Under the pieces are notes generated by a model. That model did no database searches. It was not told the origin of the DNA and saw nothing but the letters and a program-made list of their open reading frames with translations. The position numbers and the translations under genes were made by a program. From the NCBI GenBank assembly GCA_024500155.1, contig CM044871.1, forward strand, positions 33,540,728-33,604,727: 64,000 nt of DNA. The letters are read 5' to 3'. This DNA is from Chenopodium formosanum. Taxonomy: Eukaryota > Streptophyta > Magnoliopsida > Caryophyllales > Amaranthaceae. Shown piece after piece: positions 1 to 10,158 of this stretch. The first letter of the stretch is position 1, and the number at the start of each line of letters is the position of its first letter.

Positions 1-380
1 TTGCATTAGGAATGATAATTCAAAATAGGCCCTCCTCTAGATCACTAGGCCGCATATAAAGATCAAACCGGGTTCAGTTTAGTAATTTGGCCATAACTTC
101 CTCATTATTCATCGGAATTGGGCTTATAATATATCGTTGGAAATCTCTTTTTGAGCCCAATCCAACTACATAATTATTGGACCCTTGTCATGGAAAAAAC
201 TAAATTGGATTTGCTATTTTCATAAAATAAAATAGGTTTTCGAAAACAGAAAGAAGAGAATTTCAATTAAAACTAACCGCAACACTAAACTTTCACACTT
301 TTACTTCATTCGATTATGATTCGACGTGAAAGGTATTCATCACCGGGTTTGGTTTTTGGGAGACACAAATGGGTGCCTAC
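1..380 (-). repeat. Ogre/Tat-like LTR fragment, reverse orientation
   Basis: This stretch matches, in reverse complement, the first ~400 bases of the solo LTR at 18859. Both share the block around ATCGGAATTGGGCTTATAAT and the terminal block GGGAGACACAAATGGGTG. The family LTR normally starts TGTAGACACC, so the fragment should end GGTGTCTACA; here the last bases read GGTGCCTAC. The left part lies outside the window. A TATA box follows at 394, so this may instead be an inverted piece inside the U3 of the + strand LTR that ends at 1311. I cannot decide between the two. Confidence 0.6.
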
Positions 381-1311
381 GGTACCCATTTCCTATAAAT
401 AAAGGCTTAATACGAGGCTCAAACTGACAAAAATTAGTCTAAAACTATGGCAGAAACTTTGTGAACTACCAAACCCTCTTATCCTAAACACTCACCCCCT
501 TCAATACTTGTTACTACGGTGGAGGTTCCTTCATATGAAGGAGTCCATAAGTGTTCTAAACGAAGATCTAGCAAAGAGAAGTGGTAAATTCCCGAGCACT
601 TACAAAATCACCTTATTTTTCTTATTTAAAATAACTTTAACTACTTAATTAGTGTTCTTTGATCACTTTTAACGAACTTTTAATTGCTTAATTTCACATA
701 GTATCTTGCATTAAATAAGAAAATAATTGAATAATTAATTTTTGATTGATCACTTATGCCAAGGCAAATCTTGTTTATTTTGTTCTATTCACGAATATTG
801 ATTAAATAAGAATAACGACTTTTACAATGTAATTTCTACATGATTAACGCGTGTAAAATAAATCAACTAACTTAATTTTAGGTACCACATTGCATATATT
901 GTTTGGTGATGAAATTGTGAAAAAATATCTAGTAGAGGTCGTACTAGGGCTAGGATAGCGATTCCCCTCTAAATGGAACGTTATCTTAGTACCCTCACAT
1001 TGAACTTATTTCTGGTTGATGCAGACCAATTTGGGCATGAGTAAACTTACGATTCGTGCTAATTATCCCTTGAACTCTACTTAGGAGAAAGGCATGAATA
1101 AGATTTATGAGTTTTCTTAAAACTCATTGGTGACTCCTAATTGTTTCTTACAAAAAAAGCGTGATGATAGGATCGTTTCAAACTCAATGTCCCCTAAAAA
1201 GTCAGGAATTCAAATCCGAATACACCCTAATAAGTGTAAAGCCCTAGGCTTTTAAATGGCCACGGGAACTTAATGAAAAAGATTGTTTACGATGGGAGCA
1301 CCTTCCTTCCA
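381..1311 (+). repeat. Partial LTR (R-U5 side) of an Ogre-like element
   Basis: The call rests on what follows: an Arg-type PBS starts at 1313, directly after CCTTCCA, as expected for the end of a 5' LTR. A TATA box (TATAAATA, 394-401) sits near the left end, so most of this segment would be R-U5. The layout resembles the Ogre LTRs elsewhere in the window, including a GGTGACTCC-like motif about 180 bases before the end. The left boundary is uncertain because of the inverted fragment at 1-380. No open frame of note. Confidence 0.5.
394..401 (+). promoter_or_regulatory. TATA box of Ogre-like LTR
   Basis: TATAAATA, followed by a plausible leader. It lies about 910 bases before the PBS, like the TATA-to-LTR-end distance in other Ogre LTRs of the window. 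Confidence 0.45.
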
Positions 1312-1312
1312 G

Positions 1313-1330
1313 TGGCGACTCCACTGCGGA
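1313..1330 (+). other. Primer-binding site, tRNA-Arg type (Ogre/Tat)
   Basis: TGGCGACTCCACTGCGGA closely resembles the Arg-tRNA PBS known from Ogre-type elements (TGGCGACTCCGCTGGGGA), with two differences. It marks where minus-strand cDNA synthesis would have started and fixes the element orientation as +. Confidence 0.65.
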
Positions 1331-2349
1331 CTTAGAGGTTACAAGATTAATTATTAGTTATGGTCTAAGGTTTCCAACACTAGGTTAACGAGAGTTAACT
1401 TGGATAATCTCTAGTTAGAGAGCGAGACTTGAACGCATAATATCTTCCTTTTTCACAAAAGTAAAAACCAAACAAGCAATATTGCATCATGCATAATCGT
1501 AGCGCACACTATAACCTTTAGGGGTTGGCTTATTGACTAGGGGTTGCCAACACTAAGCTTCTATCCGAAATAAATAACAATCATCCCACCCATATCGCCA
1601 AAAAAATGTTGGGTAGGCTATGTCATGAGTCAACACGTCGAGTGATTGATTTTTGCATTGTTCCTTGAGATATGGTACCTTTGGACACCCAAGCTTACAA
1701 CCTTAGAAATGCATTGTGTGAGCCTTGGTTTATTGTATACTTATGTGATTACATGACTATGTGTGACGTGTTTAGTATAGGTTTTTCTTTCTTTTAGCTT
1801 GGTTCAGGTTCCCAATTACAAAGTTGTCCCTTCAAAATTTTGAGTCGTATTTGAGGGATAACATAAAAAAACATTAAAAAAACACAAAAAGAAATAAAAT
1901 GCAAAACAAAAGGAAAACTGCTCGAATTTAAAAAAAAAAAAAAAAAAAACGCATGAGCAGGTGCCACGCGCAACTTATTGGTTTGCGCGACCACAACTAG
2001 TGCAAGAGCCAAGGATGCGCGCGCCTTCCGTGCGCAACCTGGTGCCCCTGTTACGAACCTTCTTGATTATTCAAAGAACAAATTGATTAGTTCAAACGAT
2101 ATCTTAATCAAAGAATTGTTTGATGTTATCCATTCAAATACATCTTACATTTTTTTTTTACTTCTCCCTTTCTTCATCTTTCGTCCCCTAAACAAGCGTA
2201 TCAATTATTTATCCTTTCGTACTTCTTTTAGGGATGGATTCCAAGCTTAGGAACGAAGACTCCCGGGCGCTCGCATTCTACGTTTACCATCAAACAATCC
2301 ACTCCTTTAAAACCACCTTCCCTCGACAACTAATTCTTGTCCAACAACA
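1331..2349 (+). other. Leader region of Ogre-like element, no gene seen
   Basis: Between the PBS and the gag start I see no credible coding sequence. It contains a pure A run near 1930-1949 and a short GC-rich patch (about 1950-2045) with repeated GCGCG and GTGCGCAAC-like words. Short open frames across it have biased composition and no recognisable domain. Confidence 0.4.
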
Positions 2350-2750
2350 ATGTCAACCATAGAGCAACTTTAAGAAGAGATTGCTTGTTTGAGAGAAGAA
2401 AAGGCTCAAGAAGCCGAGGAGTGAAGAATTAAGAAACAATGCCGAAAAGAAAAATGCCGAAACTTTGGCCTTGCAACAAAAGATGGAACAATTGTCCATC
2501 AAAGAAAAGTTGTTGGAGAAGCTTGTTCTTTGCTCTATGTACGATGGGGAACAAGTAATTTGATGCAAGAAAGTTTGCTCCCCCCACAGGACTTGCTTTA
2601 CTAGAAAAGTTCGTAGCTACGGACTTGAAAGTAATGGTATCCTTTGAACAAATGTATTATTCCGATAGAGGGTTCGGTATTATTAGAAAGCTAATTATTC
2701 AGTGAGGTCAAGTGATCAAAATGCCTGGGTGTTGGCAGCTTCCGATCAGT
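2350..2750 (+). pseudogene. Decayed Ogre-like gag N-terminus
   Basis: An ATG at 2350 opens MSTIEQL, then a TAA. Reading past it gives a Glu/Lys-rich helical stretch (EEIACLREEKAQEAEE) and another stop. A coiled-coil N-terminus of this type, after a leader and an Arg-type PBS, fits a Tat/Ogre Gag. The reverse-strand Gag in this window also starts with a short Glu/Lys coiled coil. The region carries several stops and frame changes and is cut at 2801 by another LTR. No zinc finger or pol follows. The call depends mainly on position and composition. Confidence 0.4.
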
Positions 2751-2800
2751 AATATTGATGAATAATTTATATTACAGCTTAATCTTGACTGAACCTTTCG

Positions 2801-3820
2801 TGTCACACCCAAGCAACTAGCGAACCGAAGAGACGATTTAATTCGGAAGGAATTAATGAGTTGCCCAAGAAATTAATATTTAGATGTTGGAAATTCGAGC
2901 TTGGAGCGTTGAAATCGAGCGTCGGAAGTCGAGTAAAAAATGATAAAAAGACAAGACAAGAAAAACTAATAAATCAACATAATGACCAAAATACCCCTAG
3001 AATCGGAAAGCCGAGTGCTAGGGGCATGGACAAGCTAGCAGCCCGCACCAAGTGCGAGGCTTGCTAGCAAGCTGCGGCTAGCAGCCCGCACTGGGTGCGA
3101 GGGCTTGCTAGCAGCAGCCCACAGCTACCGCAGCCGGCACGCAAGCGCTCGGCCTGCTGGCCGTGTGTGGCAGTAGCCATGGCAGCCCACTTGGTGTGCC
3201 TTGGTGCCCAAGTAGGGCTGCCATGTGGTGCTAGTCAAGAGGGGAATAAGGTGGTGTAGGTGGCGTTTTTTGGGGAGTGCTTGGGGAGCAAGTTTGGTCC
3301 CCCTCCTCTTAATGGTCCTCACCTAACCCCTCATGTGAGCTTGACACTTGTTGATTTATTAGTAGCTTGCTTATTATTTTATTTTAGATTCAAAATAAAA
3401 ATGAGTACAATCAAAATCTCCCATATAGAAAGATTATGGGAAATTTGGGAGCCTTTGCCAATAAATACCAACCTAAGGAGTTGGGAATTCTTCACCTGAG
3501 TAAGTGTTGAAAAATGCATCACATTGTGAAAACATTTGGACATTAATTACTCGGGTTTTTAGGTCGGGCCTTGCTAACTCCAAGGCATTAGACTGGTTCG
3601 GTGCTCGCGTAGCGGGTGGATCTTGAAGGAGGTCGCCGTGTAAGCGGCACTTGAAGGCTTTCAAGTAAGAGCTCGTTTTAGAGAGCAAAGCACGCTACAA
3701 AGGTAATAATTACTTAATTAGTCTTGTGTTTATGTTAAATATGTTTATGGTTATAATTATTGTGAGTTTGGGTTTGGGGTTGGGTTTCCTTCCGTGGTGG
3801 GTCGGACTCACCAAAACTCA
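2801..3820 (+). repeat. 5' LTR (or solo-like LTR) of an initiator-Met-primed gypsy element
   Basis: Starts TGTCACACCC and ends ...CCAAAACTCA, directly before an initiator-Met PBS at 3824. That gives a TG...CA LTR of about 1020 bases. The U3 has a GC-rich hairpin-forming block (3034-3112) and further GC-rich sequence to about 3230. An AATAAATACC motif near 3461 could act as a weak TATA. No second copy of the LTR was found, so the element is incomplete and the target duplication cannot be checked. Confidence 0.6.
3034..3112. repeat. Two tandem GC-rich palindromes in LTR
   Basis: Two near-identical units (3034-3068 and 3077-3112) each begin GCTAGCAGCCCGCAC and end GTGCGAGGCTTGCTAGC (the second with an extra G). 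The halves of each unit pair with each other (CGCAC with GTGCG, GCTAGC with GCTAGC), so each can fold into a hairpin with a 3-base loop. A related CAGCCC(G/A) motif recurs up to about 3195. Confidence 0.8.
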
Positions 3821-3823
3821 ATA

Positions 3824-3837
3824 GCGGTATCAGAGCC
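3824..3837 (+). other. Primer-binding site, initiator-Met type
   Basis: GCGGTATCAGAGCC matches the plant initiator-Met PBS (TGGTATCAGAGCC) except for C in place of the first T. It lies four bases after the proposed LTR end. Confidence 0.7.
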
Positions 3838-6426
3838 TTGCTCATTTATTTTTATAATCATATTTTTCAAGGTGTTTTTATGGCTTAATTTTTCTGGTTT
3901 TAAGTTGCTAATTATATTACTGGCTCAGTTTATTAATTTTAATCCCATATTAGGGCTGACTTGAGCTCACTAACCCAGATTTTCGCCCAAAATTAGCGAA
4001 TTTTGGATGGAAAAGGCGTTCTGGAAATGGTTTTAGCCTTTAAGGACTGTGTTTTTAGCTAAAAAACGACCAAAAACGCACTTTTCGAGGGATTTTTCGT
4101 TTTAACGAAAAATTTTAAGTCTTTCTAACCTTAAAAATTCATTGCATATTTATGGTGATTATGTAGTTGGTTTAATCCTTATTTTATATGCAATTTTAAA
4201 CTCTTTAGGCATGATTACTTGGTAGTAATTTGTGTTTGAATGTTTGGTTTTATTTTTCACATAATTGCAAATTAATTGCATTAAGTATGAAATGTTTGTT
4301 CTTTATTGCTTCCAAGTACTAAAGATTCAATCTTTAATTGTTCTAAGTGATTGAGACTTTAAGTTACTAAATTCCAGAAATTTTTTGTTCAACTTTTGAT
4401 TTAATCATGTATTATGTTGATTGGAATCATAAAGTTTGAAACATGTGATAGAAATTTGTTTTATATTCATATTGGAAAATATAATTTTTCAAGGATTCAC
4501 AAGTATTAAAGATGGAATTTTTATCGAACTTGTGTTCATTTTTCCAACTCCCAATTATTTTGTCAAAATCTCATGATTAATTTAAATTAATTAAATTAAT
4601 AATGAGTGCTTGCCCTTATTACTTTATTGCACCAAGTTAAACCAATTTTATTAAAGAATAGTTCTTGGAAATAATTTTTGTTGTGTGCAATTTTTGTGAA
4701 ATTTTAATTGAATTTGGACTAGTTTAAATTTTCATTTTTGCACATTAAATTAGTTCTAAAATTAAATTAGAATTAATTCCAAGTCACGCAAAAATCAGGT
4801 TGGAAACCCGAAGCTAAGGCACGCAAGCTGAGACAAGTGCCTCACTTGGCTAGCCGGGCTGCATAGCAGCCCATATGTTGCTACCAAGTGAGATGGCCAA
4901 GGCTTGGTGCGGCTATGTGTGGGTCTTGGGCTAGTGCATGCTTGATGCTTGCTTCTTTGGTGTGAAGGGGCAAGCAGCTATGGGCATTTGCCTAGCAATA
5001 GGTAACCCGTAGAAAACGCTACTAAGCTCGACCTAGCTAGTGCTACGTGGGGTGGTGGAGGCACATGCGCCAAGTCACGTAGTCCGGGGTTGCTATACGA
5101 CCTTAGCTTCCATATGGAACACATTTAGTGAGTAAGCCACTTTAGTGCGGTTGGCTTCGTGTTTGCTTATTTTTCCGTTTTAATTATTTTATTAATTTAA
5201 TTTGGTTTTAATTATTGTAATACATTTTTGGAGGCTAGCCTTGGTTTTTGAGTGGCATTTGCAAAAATTCAAATTTAGCAAATAATTGGGTTCACCGGCT
5301 TAATTAATTGGATTAATTAAGATGGATGCGGAATTTAGTGGGAGCTTCAAAAATTAATTGCATTAATTTACATAATTAATTAAACAACTTTGACTAGTTT
5401 TAATTTGGCATGTTAATTGGATTAACGACCTAAATTAGCTACTAGTTTACGCACTTTTTATGCATCGTTACTTTTTTTTATCGTTGTAAAATGCATGCGC
5501 CATTCACAAATAGTGAATGGATGAATGGAATGTATATTCTCTCAAAAGTTTTATAAAATGACAACTAGTGGGGCCCGATTAGGATAGAAAATACAGACTG
5601 CCATTCGTGATGTATTTTTGTAAATCTAAATACGGTCTGCAAGCTGTTGTGTTTTTTTGTACCTTAATATTTAGATTAGTCCTAATCGTAGATAGTAATG
5701 TTTGAATTATTATGGTCATGTCTTGAAGACAGAGGTTCTTCGAAGACGAAGCCATGAAGTTGCAAAAGCCATCCCTTGAAGACGTGAAGATTCAATGGGT
5801 CATGCTAGTTGTCAAATGCATTTTTATTTATGTTTTTGATATATATTTATGATGATTTATATACAAATTATATGTTAGATGCATGTTTAGGATTTCAAAT
5901 GTTGTGATGATTAATTAAGTTCACTTAAATCAACCAACATAGAAACTCTAGGTCCCTAAAGTATTGAGTAAAACTTGCCATTCCAAAACAACACTTATCG
6001 ACCTATTGAGAGTAGTGATGGGCTACGCCAAAGCGAGGCATCACTATTATTCCCTAGGATACGTAAGGTATGTGGATGGGTTTGCCAAAGCAAGACATCG
6101 CATACAAGTTGGTTTTGGTTGTACTCAACGATATGAGTGATGGAGTCCTAACATGTTGTGGCAAAAGTGAATAAATTATTTAGAGAGCATTAGATGCGAC
6201 AATCTATTCAACCAAGAGTGGCTTGGAGCCATTAGCAAAGAGTTTCTTACCTTAGGAGATTGAGTATTAAGACAATCCAAAGCATTCTTAATCACTCTTT
6301 GTTTCTTTGGATCTTGGAATCGACTTATTCTCACCAAATGGGGACAAATTTAATACGTGGATAAGACGTTTAATAAAATTGAAAATTTTCCTGAATACCT
6401 TTTAATTTTAAAACCTATTATGTTAT
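3838..6426 (+). other. Non-coding interior of gypsy remnant; no gene seen
   Basis: No retrotransposon domain or host gene is visible. The sequence is AT-rich, apart from a GC-richer patch at about 4800-5110. At 6016-6042 and 6072-6100 there is an imperfect direct repeat built around GCCAAAGC(G/A)AG(G/A)CATC, whose halves carry short inverted ends (GTGATG...CATCAC). It may be the interior of a large non-autonomous LTR element, or older decayed sequence. The right border is the start of the Ogre LTR at 6427. Confidence 0.4.
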
Positions 6427-9400
6427 TGTAGGGAATATTTCAAGCATTACCCCAAAATTTAACCCCAATGTGATCACACACTAAAGCATGGTGGCATACA
6501 AAGGGAAGGAAGCTAAAGCAAAAGAGTCGCAACAAGTTTTGTGAACTTGTAAACCGTTCACAGGGTAAAGGTTACACCCGTTAACGATCCAAGAGATCGT
6601 TAACTCCAATAGGTCTGGAACCAAGACAGGAAAGATTAAAAGTTCGGGGCTGAAGGTACAAATCCAATCTAAAAGAGAAAGAACCTGCCCTAATAATAGG
6701 GCTCTACTTTATTCTTCTCGTATTCATATGCACTTTCTGACTAACATACAATCATTAGGTTTACCCTAAACATGTTTAATCTATGTTGGTTGAATATTAA
6801 TGCACTAATAAAACTATTATTGGCGATCACTTGAATTATAATCATATTAACCCTAAACAAGATTATTAATTATCTTATTAAGCGTGATTACAAGCACAAA
6901 TTCCCTTTAAACAAGCATAAAAGGCGTAATCAAGCAACATGATCATAATCATAATAACAATTATAATTAACAAGATCATGTTAAAGCATAATAAATTTGG
7001 CACCGGTTCAAACCCGGCCTAAGGCACCAGTTTGAACCGGTGCAAATGTGGGGGGTGCCAAAAAGGGGTTTAAAAAGGCACCGGTTCAAACCGGTGCCAA
7101 AAAACGAAATTGGCACCGGTTTATCGGTGCCAAAAAAGAACAACAACATATTAATCGAATTTCATTGAATATAACCAAAAATTTACAGTATATAATCAAG
7201 AAAAAATTACAATATACGAATTATAAAATTAAAAAATTACAACATATAAATAAATAATAAAGAACTACAATATAAATAAAAAAAAATAATTACAACATCA
7301 CAATAAAAAAAAACCCCAAACATCTAAATTAATATTCTTGATTCTTGATTCTTCGAATATGTGCAATATTTTGGGCTTGCAAAGCACATAGTATACCTGC
7401 GCCAATTAGTTCATAAAAAAAAATCAATTTAAATGTATTAGCTGCAAAAATTAGTTAAAAACCCAGACAATTTAAAAAAGAAAAGAAAAAATTAAAATCG
7501 AAAAAAAATTAAAACCAAGAAAATCGAAAAAATTAAAAACGAAAATTAGTTAAAAACCCAGAAAATCGAGAAAATCCAGAAAAAATTAAATTAAAACCCA
7601 GAAAATCGAAAAAAATTAAAATCAAAAAAAATTAAAACCTAGAAAATTAAAAAAAATTGAAAAAAATTAAAATCGAAAATTAGTTAAAAACCCTGAAAAT
7701 TTAAAAAAAAAACGAAAAAATACCCAGAAATCGAAAAACAAATAATAATCGAAAAATGAATCAAAATCAAAAAACAATAATAATACCTAGAAATCAAAAA
7801 ACAAATACCCAGAAATGAAATCGAAAAACAAATACCCAAAAATGAAATAAAAAAACAATTACCCAGAAATGAAATCGAAAAACAAATACCCAAAAATGAA
7901 ATAAAAAACAAATACCAAGAATTCGAAGAAAAATAAATCAAAATCGAAAAAAAAACCTATTAAAATCGAATAAAAAAGAACCAGAAATAAAAAATAATAA
8001 TAAAAAAAATAAAAATCTATCAAAGTTTAAATCGAATAAAAAACTCCCAGAAATCGTAATAAAAAAAAAAAAAAGAAATCGAAAAAAAAATACCAAGAAA
8101 TCTATTGAAAGAAAGGAGGACGGTGTTGCATGTTGGAATTCTTCGAATGATAGATGGGAGGAGAACTACAGGGAGAAGGAGATGAGGGAGAAGGAGATGA
8201 GGGAAGAGAAATAAAAGGAGGAGAAGGAGATCGAGAAAGAGGAGGAGAAGAGAGAGAAAGAGAAACGGCTGATGAGTGAATATGTTAGGGTTGGGGGGGG
8301 TTTAAATGGGCCGTTTTTTTTATTATTAATATTTAATGGCACCGGTTCACTTCAAACCGGTTCCCTTTTATGTTTTTGCCACCAGTTTGAAGTGAACCGA
8401 TGCCATATATCCTGGTTAAACTTCCTACCAAATTTTAAGGCCATTTTTGGCACCGGTTTGGACTAAACCGGGCCGATTAGGTGGTGCCTTTTTGATTTTT
8501 TCTACTAGTGGTAAGATTCTAGGAATGATACTAACAAGATTAATAACAAACCCTAGCATGTCACTAAACATTACAGATCAAAGCTTTAGCCCTAACATGA
8601 TACTAACATGATATTATGAAAGAAATAGGAAACATCGTAACAATAATACTTAATATTAGAAATTAAACATGACACTAGGAATCAAAATAACAACCTAAAC
8701 ATGATTTCTATATCATAATATCAATTAAACAATTAAACATATACTTGGATGCCTCGTACCTCTTTCTAATAACAAAATACACACGTTATTAACTTCAAGT
8801 AAATAATAAATCAAAACAATTAAATTAAATAATTGAAAGAAAGTTTAGACTAGATTTGGGACCAAACCCTCAGAAATATAAAACCTTTCAGGCCTAGGGC
8901 GAAGGCAAATTCGAATTTTTCTAGGTGTTTCTAGATTTTGTGAATGCGGAATTTTGTTTGCAAAAAGTTGATTTAGAAATAGGGAGACAGAGTATCAATA
9001 ATTTCTTGATGAGAGTTGGTGATTAAAAACAAAGAACTAAGGACGCTATTTATAACGAAAACAGTCCGGATTTGATAAAAAAAGAATCGGAGTTTGCAAA
9101 GGAATAAAACATGTTGTTGTCGCCGCAATAGCCTCTGTCGCCACTCGACAAGCCTGTCGTCCAGCGCTACAAGACAGTTTTTGCGGATTTTGTTTTTATC
9201 ATATCTTTTGATCTATAAGTCCAAATAAGGCATATAATATGTCGTTGGAAACCTCTTAACGTCTACTTTCCAAACCATCTAAAATCAGATAAAAAACCTT
9301 TGTAGAAAAAATGATATGGCCGAAATAGTGGAAGAGGGTCAGTTTTTGATAGAGTTTCGTATCTCATTCATATCTTTTTCATTATAGCTCGGATTTAATA

Positions 9401-10021
9401 TTATAATATATCATTGGAAAGATAATTTCATTATATATCCAACCATATAATATTTGGATACAGATTATGAGGCACAAAAATAATATCTGACTATATTCCA
9501 TTTCGTACAAAATAAGGATTCTCAAAAAGAGTAGTTTTATTCAATTTCAAACTCTTTGAAACATAATTATTAATCCTAACTCCATTAGGATTTAAGATAA
9601 CAATTCTAGAAGACTATAATCAATTCTAATTTCACTAAGAATGATAATTAATAATAGGCCCTCCTCTAGATCATTGGGTCGTAGGTAAGATCCGGTTTGA
9701 GCCCAATTTAGTATTTTGGCCATAACTTCCTTTTTATTCATCGGAATTGGGCTTATAATATATCCTTAGAAAGGCTTTTTCAAGCCCCGTCCAAATACAC
9801 TATTATTGGACCCATATCATGGACCAAACTAAAATAGAATGCACATTTTTCATAAATAGGGTAAGAAAAGAAATCTTTTCAAAAACAGAAAGAAGAGATA
9901 TTTTGTTAAAAACATCCTCATCACTTGACTTTTTACACTTTTTCTATGTTCGATAATCAAATGACATGATAGGTATTCATCACTGGGATTGGTTTTGGGG
10001 AGACAAAAATGTGTGTCTATA
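6427..10021 (-). repeat. 3' LTR of minus-strand Ogre-like element, split by a CACTA element
   Basis: On + the LTR begins TGTAGGGAAT and ends GTGTCTATA, the reverse complement of the family LTR (TGTAGACAC...ATTCCCTACA; last base pair decayed). A pyrimidine-rich reverse PPT follows at 10022, marking this as the 3' LTR of an element reading leftward. Without the insertion at 6995-8510 it is about 2080 bases, close to the 2009-base solo LTR at 18859. A reverse TATA box lies near 9047-9056 (CTATTTATAAC). A short block with repeated GTCGCC/GCGAC words (about 9115-9180) lies upstream of it. Confidence 0.8.
6995..8510. mobile_element. Non-autonomous CACTA (EnSpm-like) element, left end lost
   Basis: The right end reads, in reverse complement, CACTAGTAGAAAAAATC, a classic CACTA terminus. 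Both ends carry several copies of the subterminal motif GGCACCGGTT in both orientations (about 7001-7135 and 8338-8485), typical of the transposase-binding region of this superfamily. The left end starts at GGCACCGG without the CACTA tip, so about 20 bases are missing. The interior (7140-8270) is A-rich and contains imperfect ~30-base repeats of GAAATCGAAAAACAAATACC (about 7780-7930). No transposase is encoded. It splits an Ogre LTR: GCATAATAA on the left and AAGATTCTAGG on the right are contiguous in other LTR copies. Confidence 0.8.
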
Positions 10022-10040
10022 GAAGCCCCCACTTTGACTG
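10022..10040 (-). other. Polypurine tract of minus-strand Ogre-like element
   Basis: In reverse complement this reads AAAGTGGGGGCTTC next to the 3' LTR start. A purine run directly before the 3' LTR primes plus-strand synthesis in LTR retrotransposons. It shows that 6427-10021 is the 3' LTR and that the interior lies to the right. Confidence 0.65.
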
Positions 10041-10158
10041 AGTTTGGAGAAACGCATGTTTTGAAAACAAAAGTCAAAGTAGCGATAGGGACGGAGACTA
10101 ATTCAGAACGTTCTGCAATCCTAAATCACTCTTGTAACGCCGATACCTGCAAACTGGC

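Noticed and set aside
1978..2250. 90-codon plus-strand ORF before the decayed gag
   Set aside because: Spans a GC-rich patch and AT-rich leader with no domain; likely chance.
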